Source: Humibacillus xanthopallidus
Lineage (GTDB): Bacteria > Actinomycetota > Actinomycetes > Actinomycetales > Dermatophilaceae
Length of the DNA: 64,000 nt
Direction: 5' to 3'
Assembly (NCBI RefSeq): GCF_006716675.1
Contig: NZ_VFPM01000003.1
Span: forward strand, 930,001-994,000
The notes beneath the pieces were generated by a model that worked only from the letters and a program-made list of their open reading frames with translations, had not been told where the DNA came from and searched no databases. The translations under genes and the position numbers were made by a program. Of this stretch, positions 47,260-57,067 are shown in pieces (positions within the stretch are counted from its first letter, which is position 1; each line of letters begins with the position of its first letter).

Positions 47260-48813
47260 ATGTCTTCGTCTTCGCCCTCCGTCGATGAGGTGATCGACCC
47301 GTCAGAGGAGTTCAGCTCCCACGACGCACCACCCAAACGGCTCGGTCTCGCGCTCTTCGTCATCTGCGCAGCCCAGCTCATGATCGTGCTCGACGGCACG
47401 ATCGTGAACATCGCTCTCCCCCACATCGAGGAGGACCTCGGCTTCAGCCAGGCCAACCTCCAGTGGGTCATCACCATCTACACCCTCGCCTTCGGCGGCT
47501 TCCTGCTGCTCGGCGGCCGCCTCGGTGACCTCTACGGGCGCCGACGGATGTTCGTCTGGGGCGTGGCCCTCTTCACGCTCGCCTCGCTCGGTGCCGGCAT
47601 CGCCCAGACCGAGGGGCAGATGCTCGTCGCTCGCGCCGTCCAGGGCCTCGGTGGCGCCCTTGCGGCTCCGAACGCCCTCGCGCTCATCACGACGACGTTC
47701 CCGGCCGGCAAGGAGCGCAACAAGGCGATGGGTGTCTTCGCCGCCATGTCGGGCGCCGGAGCGGCCATCGGCCTCATCCTCGGTGGAGTCCTCACCGAGA
47801 TCGACTGGCGCTGGAACTTCTTCATCAACCTGCCGATCGGCATCCTCGTCGCGTTCCTCGCACAGCGGATCCTCACCGAGTCCGAGGACGGTCGCGGCTC
47901 ACTCGACATCCCCGGCGCGATCACCTCGATCGCCGGTCTGTCGTCGCTCGTCTACGGCCTGACGCACGCTGCCAGCACCTCGTGGAGCGACCCGACGACG
48001 GTCACCTACCTCGCCGTGGGCGCGGTCCTGCTCATCGCCTTCGTCATCATCGAGACGCGCGTCGCGCACCCCCTCCTGCCGATGCGCATCCCCGGTGACC
48101 GCACCCGCGGCACCTCGTACTTCGTGATGCTCATCGTGGGCGCCGGCATGTTCGCGATGTTCTACTTCCTCGGCATCTACATCCAGACGATCCTCGGCTA
48201 CTCCGCGCTGACGACGGGCCTCGCCTTCCTCCCGTTCTCGGTCGGCATCGTCGTCGCCGCCCAGGTCGCCTCGCGCCTCATCGCACGGGTCGACCCGCGC
48301 TGGATCTCCGGCGCCGGCGCCGGCTTCGCGACTCTCGGCATGTGGGGCTTCACCCACCTGACCCCGCAGAGCACGTATGCCACGGACCTGCTGCCGTGGA
48401 TCATCATCCTCGCCTTCGGGCTGGGCCTCATCTTCGTGCCGCTCACCCTGACGGCGGTGCACGGTGTGGCGCACGAGGACAGCTCGGTCGCCTCGGCCGT
48501 GCTCAACACGATGCAGCAGGTCGGCGGCACCCTCGGGCTCGCGACGCTCAGCACGATCTTCGTCAACAACCTCAACGACAAGGTTGCCGAGCTCACCGCG
48601 AAGATGCCCCAGGGCGGCACTGCACCGACCCAGGACCAGCTGGCGGCAGCGCAGAAGATGATCGCCGACGAGGCGTTCACCTACGGCGCGAGCAAGGCCT
48701 ACCTCGTCGCGGCGATCATGATCGCGGTCGGCGGCATCATCACGCTCGTGTTCCTCAACGTCAAGCACGAGGAGCTCGCACACGACGGGGCGGCCCCCGC
48801 CCACATGGGCTGA
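47260..48813 (+). CDS. DHA2-family (EmrB/QacA-type) MFS efflux transporter
   Basis: The 517-residue product has 14 predicted transmembrane helices. MFS motifs are clear: motif D1 LDGTIVNIALPHIEEDLGF, motif A GGRLGDLYGRRRMF, motif B-like ARAVQGLGGALAAPNALAL and motif C GAGAAIGLILGGVLTE. It probably exports toxic compounds in exchange for protons. The start ATG 47260 has GAGAGG upstream. The operon with the TetR gene suggests induction by the substrate. Confidence 0.93.
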   Translation: MSSSSPSVDEVIDPSEEFSSHDAPPKRLGLALFVICAAQLMIVLDGTIVNIALPHIEEDLGFSQANLQWVITIYTLAFGGFLLLGGRLGDLYGRRRMFVWGVALFTLASLGAGIAQTEGQMLVARAVQGLGGALAAPNALALITTTFPAGKERNKAMGVFAAMSGAGAAIGLILGGVLTEIDWRWNFFINLPIGILVAFLAQRILTESEDGRGSLDIPGAITSIAGLSSLVYGLTHAASTSWSDPTTVTYLAVGAVLLIAFVIIETRVAHPLLPMRIPGDRTRGTSYFVMLIVGAGMFAMFYFLGIYIQTILGYSALTTGLAFLPFSVGIVVAAQVASRLIARVDPRWISGAGAGFATLGMWGFTHLTPQSTYATDLLPWIIILAFGLGLIFVPLTLTAVHGVAHEDSSVASAVLNTMQQVGGTLGLATLSTIFVNNLNDKVAELTAKMPQGGTAPTQDQLAAAQKMIADEAFTYGASKAYLVAAIMIAVGGIITLVFLNVKHEELAHDGAAPAHMG

Positions 48814-48835
48814 CGCCCCTCACTCCCCAATCGAC

Positions 48836-48897
48836 AGAGCAGTTCGTCGTCGCCGGCCGGGCCCCCGCGGTCCGCGTGGCGGCCGACGAACTGCTCT
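48836..48897 (+). terminator. Terminator after the efflux gene
   Basis: 14-bp perfect arms (48836-48849 and 48884-48897) enclose an inner GC-rich stem, followed by TTCGATTT. Confidence 0.85.
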
Positions 48898-48925
48898 TTC
48901 GATTTCTGCCTGGGGAGCGTCCTGG

Positions 48926-49579
48926 CTACCGGCCCGGTCGCGCCCAGACGACGGCCCAGGGGACATCCCAGCCGGCCAGCCGGAGCCTGCAGTCGACAAA
49001 GGGCCGGTGCGGCAGGTCGACGACGCGCCCGACGGACGGCTCGTAGACGTCGAGGTCCTGGTCCCCCGTCGAGGGCATCACGAGGACGACGTGCCGAGGC
49101 AGGCGCGCGTTGCCGATGTAGAGCAACGCGGGACGTCCGTCGCGCACCCGAGCCCGCAGTGCGGCATACGCCCCCTCGAGCCCGGCGCGGCCACGGTGGC
49201 GCAGCCACGTGACCTCGTAGCCGGTCCCCGGCGCCGAGGCTCCGAGCTCGAGCTCGTGGCGGGCACCCCACGGCGGGGTGCCGAGTGCGCACGGCCACGG
49301 GATCTGGACCCTGCCCCCGGCACCGACGAGCCCGTTGGTGCGGCCGGCCACGACCTGCTCGTAGTCGGCGAAGCGCCGCTGAGCGCTGCCCCCGCCACCC
49401 GCGAGGGAACGGGACCCGCCACCGTCGCGCGCCCCTTTCGGTATGCCGTCACGGATCCACGCGGCAAAGGCGGGGTCGACGAGCATACGGGCGACCGTCA
49501 GCGACGCAGACCCACACGTCGTGCTCGTCTGCTGCACGGGTGCGCTGTCACCGGCTGCGAGCCGGAAGGGGGCAGCCAC
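48926..49579 (-). CDS. Papain-like (C39-type) cysteine peptidase-like protein
   Basis: The 217-residue product opens VQQTSTTCGSASLTVARML, the Gln...Cys-Gly arrangement of C39-type papain-fold peptidases. The His lies in RHVVLVM and an acidic residue in DVYEPSVG. There is no signal peptide or ABC domain, so it is a stand-alone cytosolic protein. Family name is by motif only; it may have lost peptidase activity. It lies between the efflux gene and clpX. Confidence 0.65.
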   Translation of the reverse strand: MAAPFRLAAGDSAPVQQTSTTCGSASLTVARMLVDPAFAAWIRDGIPKGARDGGGSRSLAGGGGSAQRRFADYEQVVAGRTNGLVGAGGRVQIPWPCALGTPPWGARHELELGASAPGTGYEVTWLRHRGRAGLEGAYAALRARVRDGRPALLYIGNARLPRHVVLVMPSTGDQDLDVYEPSVGRVVDLPHRPFVDCRLRLAGWDVPWAVVWARPGR

Positions 49580-49625
49580 GACTCAGCCTCCGTTCACCTG
49601 CACATGGCGCCAGCGGGCTTGCGGG

Positions 49626-50903
<1,278 letters not shown>

Positions 50904-50973
50904 CGATTCGCTCCTGGTCCGTCGGCGCCGAACGTGGGGGTTCGATCGGCAGACCCCACCCCGGGGCCGACTC

Positions 50974-50980
50974 CTATTAG
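50974..50980 (-). promoter_or_regulatory. Likely -10 element of clpX
   Basis: CTAATAG on the minus strand is the only AT-rich -10-like element in the clpX leader, about 70 bases before the GTG. With a start near 50967, the ClgR-type box is centred near -61. Confidence 0.45.
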
Positions 50981-51014
50981 ACGACGGACGGACCCATCCT
51001 CGCTCGCGCAACGC

Positions 51015-51041
51015 CGTTTGTCCGCTGATGGCGGACAAACG
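51015..51041. promoter_or_regulatory. ClgR-type box upstream of clpX
   Basis: An 11-bp inverted repeat with 5-base spacer. Its core CGCTGATGGCG fits CGCYNANRGCG, the core of the actinobacterial ClgR consensus as I recall it. A matching site lies upstream of clpP1. Confidence 0.6.
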
Positions 51042-51098
51042 ACGCCCCTGTGACTAGAACCCCGTTCCACCGAATAACCGCAGGTCAGCGCCCCCGCC

Positions 51099-51291
51099 CC
51101 ACCACCCCGCCCGGGCGACCAAACGTGCGGCCTGACCCCCGAAACCCCGCGCTTCTCGCCGCCCGGGCTACCGAATGTGCGGTCCTGCCTCGCCCGCCGC
51201 ACCTGTGATCGCCCGGGCCACCAAAACCGCGGTCTCAGGGCCCATCCGCCGCACTTTCCGTAGCCCGGGCGACGAAGAGTGCCATCGCTCC
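51099..51291. repeat. Degenerate 52-bp palindromic repeat array, upstream copy
   Basis: Four units centred on GCCCGGGC at 51109, 51161, 51211 and 51263 (spacing 52, 50, 52). Each is flanked by GGTAG/CTACC and TTTGGT/ACCAAA-type half sites, some in reversed order. Between clpX (50903) and the nuclease-like gene (51347) this 443-base stretch holds only the clpX promoter, the ClgR-type box and this array. Confidence 0.8.
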
Positions 51292-51346
51292 ACGGCCTGT
51301 GGATGACCATCGATGCCGTCGGCCCGTTGCGGCGACGATCGATGCC

Positions 51347-52276
51347 ATGACCGCGCCTGCCCTCGGACCCTTCCGGCTGAGCTCAGAAGACGCACCGCGT
51401 GTGACGGGCTGGGGCCGTCGCCGAGGGCGTGTCCGCAGGCTCTTCCACGACGTCTACGTCTCCGCAAAGGTCCCGATCACCCCGGAGGTCCTCGCTCGGG
51501 GCGCGCTGCTCCTCGCCGAGCCGGGGAGCTACGTCTCCCACCACACCGCGGCGCGCCTCTGGGGCGGGATCGTGCCGGACACCGACCGCACCGACGTGAC
51601 CTCCCCCCGGGTGCGCCTCCGTGCCACCGGCATTCTGGGCCACCGCGTGCGTGCGAATGCCGAGGTGACGACCTTTCACGGCATACCTCTGACGACGCCG
51701 GTCCAGACCTTCCTCGACCTCGGTCTCTACCTCGACCTCGTCGACCTCGTCGTCCTCGGCGACTCGCTCGTCCGGGCCAACCGCGTGACTGTCCGTGAGC
51801 TGGTTGAGCAGGCCGCCCGTCGCCGGGGGCCGGGGTCGCGCCGAGCACGCGTGGCCGCAGCCCTCGTGCGAGCCGGGGTGGACTCGGGCATGGAGTCTCG
51901 ACTTCGCATGCTGATGGTCCTCGCCGGCCTTCCCGAGCCGGTCATCAACCACAAGATCTACTGGGCTGACGGCACCGTTCGTTGGAGGTTCGACCTCAGC
52001 TTCCCGCAGTTCCGGCTCATCATCGAGTACGACGGCCGACAGCACGCGGACTCGCCCACGCAATGGCGTGGTGACGTGGGGCGTCGCGAGTGGTTCGACG
52101 ACAACGACTGGCGCATCGTGGTCTCCGGATCGACCGACATCTACCGGACGCCGGCTCGCACGCTCACCCGCATCACCGGCGCCATGCGGGCCCGGGGCAT
52201 GGCCGTGCCGCGCCTCAGGGAGGACTGGCGTCGCCACTTCCCCAGCATGCCCGAGGACCTGGCCCACCCCGCCTGA
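51347..52276 (+). CDS. AbiEi-like/DUF559 (PD-(D/E)XK-type) protein
   Basis: From ATG 51347 the product has 309 residues. The N-terminal 90 residues resemble the AbiEi antitoxin-type winged-helix region of actinobacterial proteins (GWGRRRGRVRRLFHDVYV...ALLLAEPGSYVSHHTAARLWG). The C-terminal part has SGMESRLRMLMVLAGLPEPVINHKI, then FRLIIEYDGRQH and WRIVVSGSTDIYRTP, the Glu...Asp...ExDGxxH pattern of Vsr/DUF559 nuclease folds. It could be a nicking endonuclease or a toxin-antitoxin derivative. It is enclosed by two arrays of the same 52-bp palindromic repeat, suggesting a mobile or selfish unit. Confidence 0.78.
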   Translation: MTAPALGPFRLSSEDAPRVTGWGRRRGRVRRLFHDVYVSAKVPITPEVLARGALLLAEPGSYVSHHTAARLWGGIVPDTDRTDVTSPRVRLRATGILGHRVRANAEVTTFHGIPLTTPVQTFLDLGLYLDLVDLVVLGDSLVRANRVTVRELVEQAARRRGPGSRRARVAAALVRAGVDSGMESRLRMLMVLAGLPEPVINHKIYWADGTVRWRFDLSFPQFRLIIEYDGRQHADSPTQWRGDVGRREWFDDNDWRIVVSGSTDIYRTPARTLTRITGAMRARGMAVPRLREDWRRHFPSMPEDLAHPA

Positions 52277-52288
52277 GCGGCCGCGTGA

Positions 52289-52530
52289 CCGCACACTCGG
52301 TAGCCCGGGCGACGAGAGTGCCGGCGCGGGGCCGGATCCACCGCACACTCGGTAGCCCGGGCGGTGAGAGTGCCGGCACGGGGCCGGATCCGCTGCACAT
52401 TCGGTAGCCCGGGCGGCGAGAGTGCCGGCACGGGGCCGGATCCACCGCACGTTCGGTAGCCCGGGCGACCAAAGTGCCGGCACGTGGCGGGATCCGCCGC
52501 ACGTTCGGTAGCCCGGGCGGCCAAAAACGG
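52289..52530. repeat. 52-bp palindromic tandem repeat array, downstream copy
   Basis: Five TAGCCCGGGC cores at 52301, 52353, 52405, 52457 and 52509, exactly 52 bases apart. Each core is the centre of a 31-base imperfect palindrome running from GCAC to GTGC. Spacer parts carry GCCGGATCC-type sequence that is nearly identical between units, so this is not a CRISPR array. The distance from the last upstream core to the first here (51263 to 52303) is 1040 bases, or 20 units. Confidence 0.92.
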
Positions 52531-52539
52531 GTGGGCGGG

Positions 52540-52794
52540 TCAGGACGACGTGAGGTCGCGCACGATCGCGATGTACTGCTCCTCGGCGGCCTCCGGAGCG
52601 GTGCCCGACACCTTTGCCCAGGCGTCGTACTTCGCTCGCCCCACCGGGTTCATCATCCCCGGCCGCGAGCCGGAGACGTCGCCCGCCGTGGCCTGCTTGT
52701 AGAGCGCGTAGAGACGCAGCTTGACGTCGTTGCCGGGGTCGCGGGTCAGGCCCTTGACGCTCTCGACGGCGGACTCGAACTCAGCACTGGCCAT
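52540..52794 (-). CDS. Acyl-CoA-binding protein
   Basis: The 84-residue product matches the four-helix ACBP fold: FESAVESVKGLTRDPGNDVKLRLYALYKQATAGD, then RPGMMNPVGRAKYDAWAKVSGTAPEAAEEQYI. The Tyr, Lys and Trp residues that contact acyl-CoA are present. It buffers and transports long-chain acyl-CoA in the cytosol; bacterial members are patchy. It lies between the repeat array and the clpP operon terminator. Confidence 0.92.
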   Translation of the reverse strand: MASAEFESAVESVKGLTRDPGNDVKLRLYALYKQATAGDVSGSRPGMMNPVGRAKYDAWAKVSGTAPEAAEEQYIAIVRDLTSS

Positions 52795-52808
52795 GCGCCC
52801 CAACATAG

Positions 52809-52857
52809 CCGTATGCCGCGGGGCCCGGTCGAGTCGACCGAGCCCCGCGGCATACGG
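52809..52857 (-). terminator. Terminator of the clpP operon with GTATGCCG in both arms
   Basis: 16-bp perfect arms (52809-52824 and 52842-52857) continue after one mismatch into a 7-bp inner stem. Each arm contains the dispersed 8-mer (52811-52818 and 52848-52855). It follows clpP2 by 31 bases. Confidence 0.9.
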
Positions 52858-52888
52858 GGTGGAGGGTGCGAGTCGTGCTGGCGTCAGC

Positions 52889-53545
52889 TCACTGCTCGAG
52901 CGAGGCCTTGCGCGAGGCGAGCACCTCGTCGATGAGGCCGTACTCCTTGGCCGCCTCGGACGAGAGGATCTTGTCGCGCTCGATGTCGCTGCGGACCTGC
53001 TCCGACGTGCGGCCGGTGTGGTGGGCCATCGTGTCCTCGAGCCAGGTGCGCATGCGCAGCACCTCGTTGGCCTGGATCTCGATGTCGGAGGCCTGGCCGT
53101 AGTCGCCGCCCGAGAGCGCCGGCTGGTGGATGAGGATGCGGGCGTTCGGCAGGGCGAAGCGCTTGCCGGGCGCACCCGCACCGAGGAGCACCGCCGCAGC
53201 CGAGGCCGCCTGTCCGATGACGAACGTCTGGATGTCGGGCCGGACGAACTGCATCGTGTCGTAGATCGCCGTCATGGCGGTGAAGGAGCCACCCGGGCTG
53301 TTGATGTACATGAGGATGTCGCGGTCGGGGTCGAGCGACTCCAGCACGAGCAGCTGCGCGATGATGTCGTCGGCCGACGCGTCGTCGACCTGCACGCCGA
53401 GGAAGATGATGCGGTCCTCGAAGAGCTTGTTGTAGGGGTCGGACCGCTTCATGCCGTAGGAGGTGCGCTCCTCGAACTGCGGCAGGATGTAGCGGCTCGA
53501 CGGCTGGGCCACGTCGCCGAGGCGCGCGGTGGGGTTGATCATCAT
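52889..53545 (-). CDS. clpP2: ClpP2 protease subunit
   Basis: From ATG 53545 (GGAG at good spacing) the product has 218 residues. Catalytic Ser in [11 protein letters not shown], His in ILIHQPA and Asp in IERDKIL form the triad. [11 protein letters not shown] and the longer N terminus are ClpP2 features of actinobacteria, where ClpP1 and ClpP2 make a mixed tetradecamer. It lies 33 bases after clpP1 in one operon. Confidence 0.96.
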   Translation of the reverse strand: MMINPTARLGDVAQPSSRYILPQFEERTSYGMKRSDPYNKLFEDRIIFLGVQVDDASADDIIAQLLVLESLDPDRDILMYINSPGGSFTAMTAIYDTMQFVRPDIQTFVIGQAASAAAVLLGAGAPGKRFALPNARILIHQPALSGGDYGQASDIEIQANEVLRMRTWLEDTMAHHTGRTSEQVRSDIERDKILSSEAAKEYGLIDEVLASRKASLEQ

Positions 53546-53578
53546 GGGTATCTCCAAGTCCTCTTCAGGCCCGCGGGG

Positions 53579-54217
53579 TCAGTTCTCGGCCTTGGCGTCG
53601 GCCTGGCCGACGCCCTTGCCCTCGACCGCCTGGTCGGAGCGGCTGAAGACGTGGTCGACGAAGCCGTACTCCTTGGCCTCCTCCGCGCTGAACCAGCGGT
53701 CGCGGTCGGAGTCCTTCTCGATCTGCTCGACGGTCTGCCCGGTGTGCTGGGCGATGAGCTCGGCCATCTGCTTCTTGACGTAGAGCATCTGCTCGGCCTG
53801 GATCTTGATGTCGGTGGCGGTGCCGCCGATGCCGCCCGAGGGCTGGTGCATCATGACGCGCGCGTGGGGCGTCGCGTAGCGCTTGCCCTTCGTGCCGGCC
53901 GAGAGGAGGAACTGACCCATCGAGGCGGCCATGCCCATGGCGACGGTGGCGACGTCGTTGGGGATCCAGTTCATCGTGTCGAAGATGGCCATGCCGGCGG
54001 AGATCGAGCCGCCCGGGCTGTTGATGTAGAGCCAGATGTCCTTCTCGGGGTCCTCGGCCGAGAGCAGCAGCAGCTGCGCCGCGATCGCGTTCGCGTTGTC
54101 GTCGCGCACGTCGGAGCCGAGGAAGATGATCCGCTCCTTGAGCAGGCGGTTGTAGATGTGGTCGTCCAGACCACCCGGCATGCCGTTGCCGTTGGCGGAG
54201 GTCTCCGAAATCACCAT
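53579..54217 (-). CDS. clpP1: ClpP1 protease subunit
   Basis: The 212-residue product has Ser in [12 protein letters not shown], His in VMMHQPSGG and Asp in DSDRDRWF. The [12 protein letters not shown] block and first place in the operon mark it as ClpP1. ATG 54217 ([10 protein letters not shown]) was chosen. A ClgR-type box lies 123 bases upstream. Confidence 0.95.
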   Translation of the reverse strand: MVISETSANGNGMPGGLDDHIYNRLLKERIIFLGSDVRDDNANAIAAQLLLLSAEDPEKDIWLYINSPGGSISAGMAIFDTMNWIPNDVATVAMGMAASMGQFLLSAGTKGKRYATPHARVMMHQPSGGIGGTATDIKIQAEQMLYVKKQMAELIAQHTGQTVEQIEKDSDRDRWFSAEEAKEYGFVDHVFSRSDQAVEGKGVGQADAKAEN

Positions 54218-54291
54218 GTCTCCATCGTTCGAAGTGGTCCAGTCGCACGGGCCCACCCGAGGGTGAGCGGTCGCCGGCTGGCTCGTCACTG

Positions 54292-54297
54292 ACCCTA
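54292..54297 (-). promoter_or_regulatory. Likely -10 element of clpP1P2
   Basis: TAGGGT on the minus strand fits TANNNT. A start near 54285 would put the ClgR-type box near -60, the same spacing as at clpX. Confidence 0.5.
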
Positions 54298-54339
54298 ACG
54301 CGAGAGGTGGGGAGCAGATTTCCCGAACCGCGCCGTGTT

Positions 54340-54350
54340 CGCCCTGAGCG
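54340..54350. promoter_or_regulatory. ClgR-type box upstream of clpP1P2
   Basis: On the minus strand CGCTCAGGGCG fits CGCYNANRGCG. The flanks are GTGC upstream and AACA downstream on that strand, giving a less perfect inverted repeat than the clpX site. Confidence 0.55.
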
Positions 54351-54397
54351 CACAAACCTGAGCGGTGGGCGCGCAACACTGAGCCGGTGGCACGCCA

Positions 54398-54429
54398 GAC
54401 CCCGCCGGGGTATGCCGTCCGGCGGGGTC
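54398..54429 (-). terminator. Hairpin before clpP1 with GTATGCCG in its loop
   Basis: Perfect 11-bp arms (54398-54408 and 54419-54429) with a 10-base loop that contains the dispersed motif. It follows the acidic-protein gene on the minus strand, so it separates it from clpP1P2. Confidence 0.8.
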
Positions 54430-54486
54430 CGAGGGGCAGCGGCGCCCCGTGGTGGTGCTGTCGAGCCGTCCCGACGACGCCGCGAG

Positions 54487-54795
54487 CTACTGCGCGAGCC
54501 CGTTGTCCTGGCCGGAGCCGCCGGCGTCCGAGGCGCTGCCGTCGGGGTGGGCCGCGCCGGTGTCGCGCGAGTCGCCGGAGTCGCTCGAGTCGAAGGAGCC
54601 GTTGCCGCCCGCCTCGTCGAGGGCGCGGTCGCGAGGCTCGTCGACGGCGTTGCTGCCATCCAGGTTGCCGCGCGCGGCGTCGTCGCCCGAGCCTTCGGCC
54701 GCGGTGCTGTCGCGCTCGGGCGGGTTCGTGCCGTCAACGTCGGCGCTGTTGATGTCGGTGTCCGCCACGTTCGCGCCGGTCTCGTCGTTGCTCAT
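54487..54795 (-). CDS. Small acidic, disordered protein
   Basis: The 102-residue product ([20 protein letters not shown]...) is nearly all Asp, Ser, Gly, Asn, Ala and Glu with no hydrophobic core. A GGAG ribosome-binding site 8 bases before ATG 54795 and a terminator after the stop support expression. It lies between tig and clpP1. No family is recognised; composition alone could be chance in another frame, so confidence is moderate. Confidence 0.5.
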   Translation of the reverse strand: MSNDETGANVADTDINSADVDGTNPPERDSTAAEGSGDDAARGNLDGSNAVDEPRDRALDEAGGNGSFDSSDSGDSRDTGAAHPDGSASDAGGSGQDNGLAQ

Positions 54796-54894
54796 CTGCG
54801 GGGCTCCTTCTCGATCCGTCTCAGGCCAGCGGCCACCGAGCGGCGGCTTCCATGGACGTACCCCGGGCGCGCTGGTGACTACCCGGGTACGCCG

Positions 54895-54924
54895 GAGGCC
54901 GGCCCCCGAGCGGGAGCCGGCCTC
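54895..54924 (-). terminator. Terminator after tig
   Basis: 9-bp arms GAGGCCGGC/GCCGGCCTC (54895-54903 and 54916-54924). A GTATGCCG-type motif (54926-54933) abuts it. Confidence 0.75.
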
Positions 54925-54946
54925 ACGGCATACCTCGTCTGAGGGG

Positions 54947-56320
54947 TCAGGCCTTGGCGGCAGCCTCGGTGTCGGCGGCGTCGTCGACCTCGACCACCTC
55001 GGTGACCTCGACGGACTCCGCCGAGACGACCTCGATGTCCTCGTCACCCTCGGTGCCGGGGACGGCCTCGTTGAGGTCGATGACGTTGCCCGCGGTGTCC
55101 TTGACGGCAACCTTCTCGAGGACCGACGCCAGCGCCTTGCGGCGGGCGACCTCGGCGACCATGGCGGGGATCTGGCCCTCCTGATCGAGCGACTGCGCGA
55201 ACTGGTTGGGGTCCATGCCGTACTGCTGCGAGCTCATGACGAGGAACTCGATGAGCTCCTCCTGCTGGACCTGCACCTGCTCCTTCTCGGCGAGGGCGTC
55301 GAGCAGCAGCTGGGTCTTGAGGCCCTTGCGGGTGCTCTCGTCGACCTCGGCGCGGTGCTCGTCGTCCTCGAGACGCCCCTCGCCCTCGAGGTGGCTGTGC
55401 ACCTCGGCGGAGACGATGCTCTCGGGGATCGGCACCTCGACCTTGTCGAGGATGACCTCGAGCAGCTGGTCGCGCGCGGCGACACCCTGGGCGAACTTCG
55501 CGTCGATCTCGGCCTTCGTCGTGAGGTCTGCCTTGAGCTCCTCGAGCGTGTCGAACTCCGAAGCCAGCTGGGCGAACTCGTCGTCGAGCTCGGGAAGCTC
55601 GCGCTCCTTGACCGCGGTGACGGTCACGGTGCACACGGCCTCCTGGCCCTCGCGGTCGCCGCCGGCGAGCGGGGCGGTGAAGGTCTTGGTCTCGTCGGCG
55701 GACATTCCGATGAGGGCCTCGTCGAGACCGTCGAGCATGTTCTTGGAACCGACCTCGTAGGAGACGCCGGTCACCTCGTCGATGTTCTCGCCCTCGATCT
55801 CGGCGGCGAGGTCGATCGAGACGAAGTCGCCGTCCTGGACGGCGCGGTCGACGCCCTTGAGCGTGCCGAAGCGAGCCCGCAGGTCGTCGAGGCGCTTCTG
55901 CACGGCCTCGTCCTCGACCTTGGCCTCGTCGACGGTGATCTCGAGGTCGGAGAAGTCGGGCAGGTCGATCTCGGGGCGCGTGTCGACCTCGGCGGTGAAG
56001 GTGAGGTCGTCACCGTCGGCGACGGGGACCGTGAGGTCGGTGATCTCGGGCTGGCCGAGCGGACGCACCGAGTTCTGCTCGATGGCCTGGCCGTAGAACG
56101 TCGGCAGGGCGTTGTTGACGGCCTCCTCGAGCACGGCGGCGCGACCGACGCGCTGCTCGATGATGCGGGCTGGGACCTTGCCCTGCCGGAAGCCGGGCAC
56201 CTGGATGTGCTCGCCGATGTGCTTGATGGCGGCGTCGAGGCTCGGCTTGAGCTCCTCGAACGGGACCTCGACGGTCATCTTGACCCGGGTCGGGCTGAGG
56301 GTCTCGAGCGCACTCTTCAC
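54947..56320 (-). CDS. tig: Trigger factor
   Basis: The 457-residue ribosome-bound chaperone has the N-terminal ribosome-binding domain, with VPGFRQGKVP as the family GFRxGKxP loop, then a PPIase domain (VQDGDFVSIDLAAEIEGENID) and a helical C-terminal domain. The acidic tail (EGDEDIEVVSAESVEVTEVVEVDDAADTEA) is usual in actinobacteria. It is placed before the clpP genes as in most bacteria. Confidence 0.97.
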   Translation of the reverse strand: MKSALETLSPTRVKMTVEVPFEELKPSLDAAIKHIGEHIQVPGFRQGKVPARIIEQRVGRAAVLEEAVNNALPTFYGQAIEQNSVRPLGQPEITDLTVPVADGDDLTFTAEVDTRPEIDLPDFSDLEITVDEAKVEDEAVQKRLDDLRARFGTLKGVDRAVQDGDFVSIDLAAEIEGENIDEVTGVSYEVGSKNMLDGLDEALIGMSADETKTFTAPLAGGDREGQEAVCTVTVTAVKERELPELDDEFAQLASEFDTLEELKADLTTKAEIDAKFAQGVAARDQLLEVILDKVEVPIPESIVSAEVHSHLEGEGRLEDDEHRAEVDESTRKGLKTQLLLDALAEKEQVQVQQEELIEFLVMSSQQYGMDPNQFAQSLDQEGQIPAMVAEVARRKALASVLEKVAVKDTAGNVIDLNEAVPGTEGDEDIEVVSAESVEVTEVVEVDDAADTEAAAKA

Positions 56321-56456
56321 TGCGGGTACTCCATTGGGGTGGTGCCGACGTGTCGTCGACGGTGAACGGACGGCCAGCGCACCATGCTATCGGCCCGCAC
56401 GCGGATGGCTAAATGCGCGGATCGGCGACGGGCCGCGATCACCTAGGCTCGAGGCC

Positions 56457-56984
56457 ATGAGCGAGTCGCCGGTCCCGTCGCCCAGCCCGTTCGGCTCCCC
56501 GACGCAGGCCGCGCTCCGGCCGGTGCAGATGGTCAGCGCGATGGTCGGGATGGGCGCGCTCATGCTGTCGGCGGTGCGGATCATCGTCGAGCCGGCCGCT
56601 CCGATGCCCTCGGCGCTCGCCATCGCGATCGTGCTCGTGGCACTGGTCGGGTCCGCGCTGCTCATCCGTCGCATCGGCTACTCCGTGCCGGCCCTGCCCC
56701 ACGGACTCCCCCGCGAGAACGCGGAGGCGACGAGCCTGCGCTTCTTCACCTCGACGACGATCCTGCGCACGGCCCTCGCGGAGGCGCCGGTGCTCGTGGC
56801 CTTCGCCGTGTCGTTCGCCTTCACGCCGCACAGCTGGCTGACGCTGCTCATCGCGTTGCCCGGGGGCCTCGCGCTCTTCTGGATCCACGCGTGGCCCTCA
56901 CCGCGGACCGCTGCCGCGGTGGAGGAGGGCCTCGAGGCCGACGGTGCCGAGAGCTACCTCAGCGAGGCGCTCGGCTTCCGCTGA
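56457..56984 (+). CDS. Four-helix membrane protein
   Basis: The 175-residue product has four hydrophobic segments (MVSAMVGMGALMLSAVRIIV, LAIAIVLVALVGSALLI, APVLVAFAVSFAF, LTLLIALPGGLALFWI) and a short acidic tail. No family is recognised beyond generic actinobacterial membrane proteins. It is convergent with the DUF2087 gene; an imperfect hairpin with the GTATGCCG motif in its loop lies between (57001-57054). Confidence 0.75.
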   Translation: MSESPVPSPSPFGSPTQAALRPVQMVSAMVGMGALMLSAVRIIVEPAAPMPSALAIAIVLVALVGSALLIRRIGYSVPALPHGLPRENAEATSLRFFTSTTILRTALAEAPVLVAFAVSFAFTPHSWLTLLIALPGGLALFWIHAWPSPRTAAAVEEGLEADGAESYLSEALGFR

Positions 56985-57067
56985 GACCCTCTTCCGCTGA
57001 GCGCCCCGCTCCTCGAGCGGAGTGCCCGCGGTATGCCGTGTGGCGCGGGGGCGCAAAGAGGTCGCGG

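Noticed and set aside
51383-52483. A long minus-strand frame with repeated Arg-Ala-Pro peptides across the repeat array
   Set aside because: The repeat is 52 bases, not a multiple of three, so the peptide repeats arise by reading through the DNA repeat. The plus-strand gene explains most of the interval.
52289-52530. Regular repeats as a CRISPR array
   Set aside because: The 52-base units are nearly identical through their whole length, so there are no unique spacers, and no cas genes are nearby.
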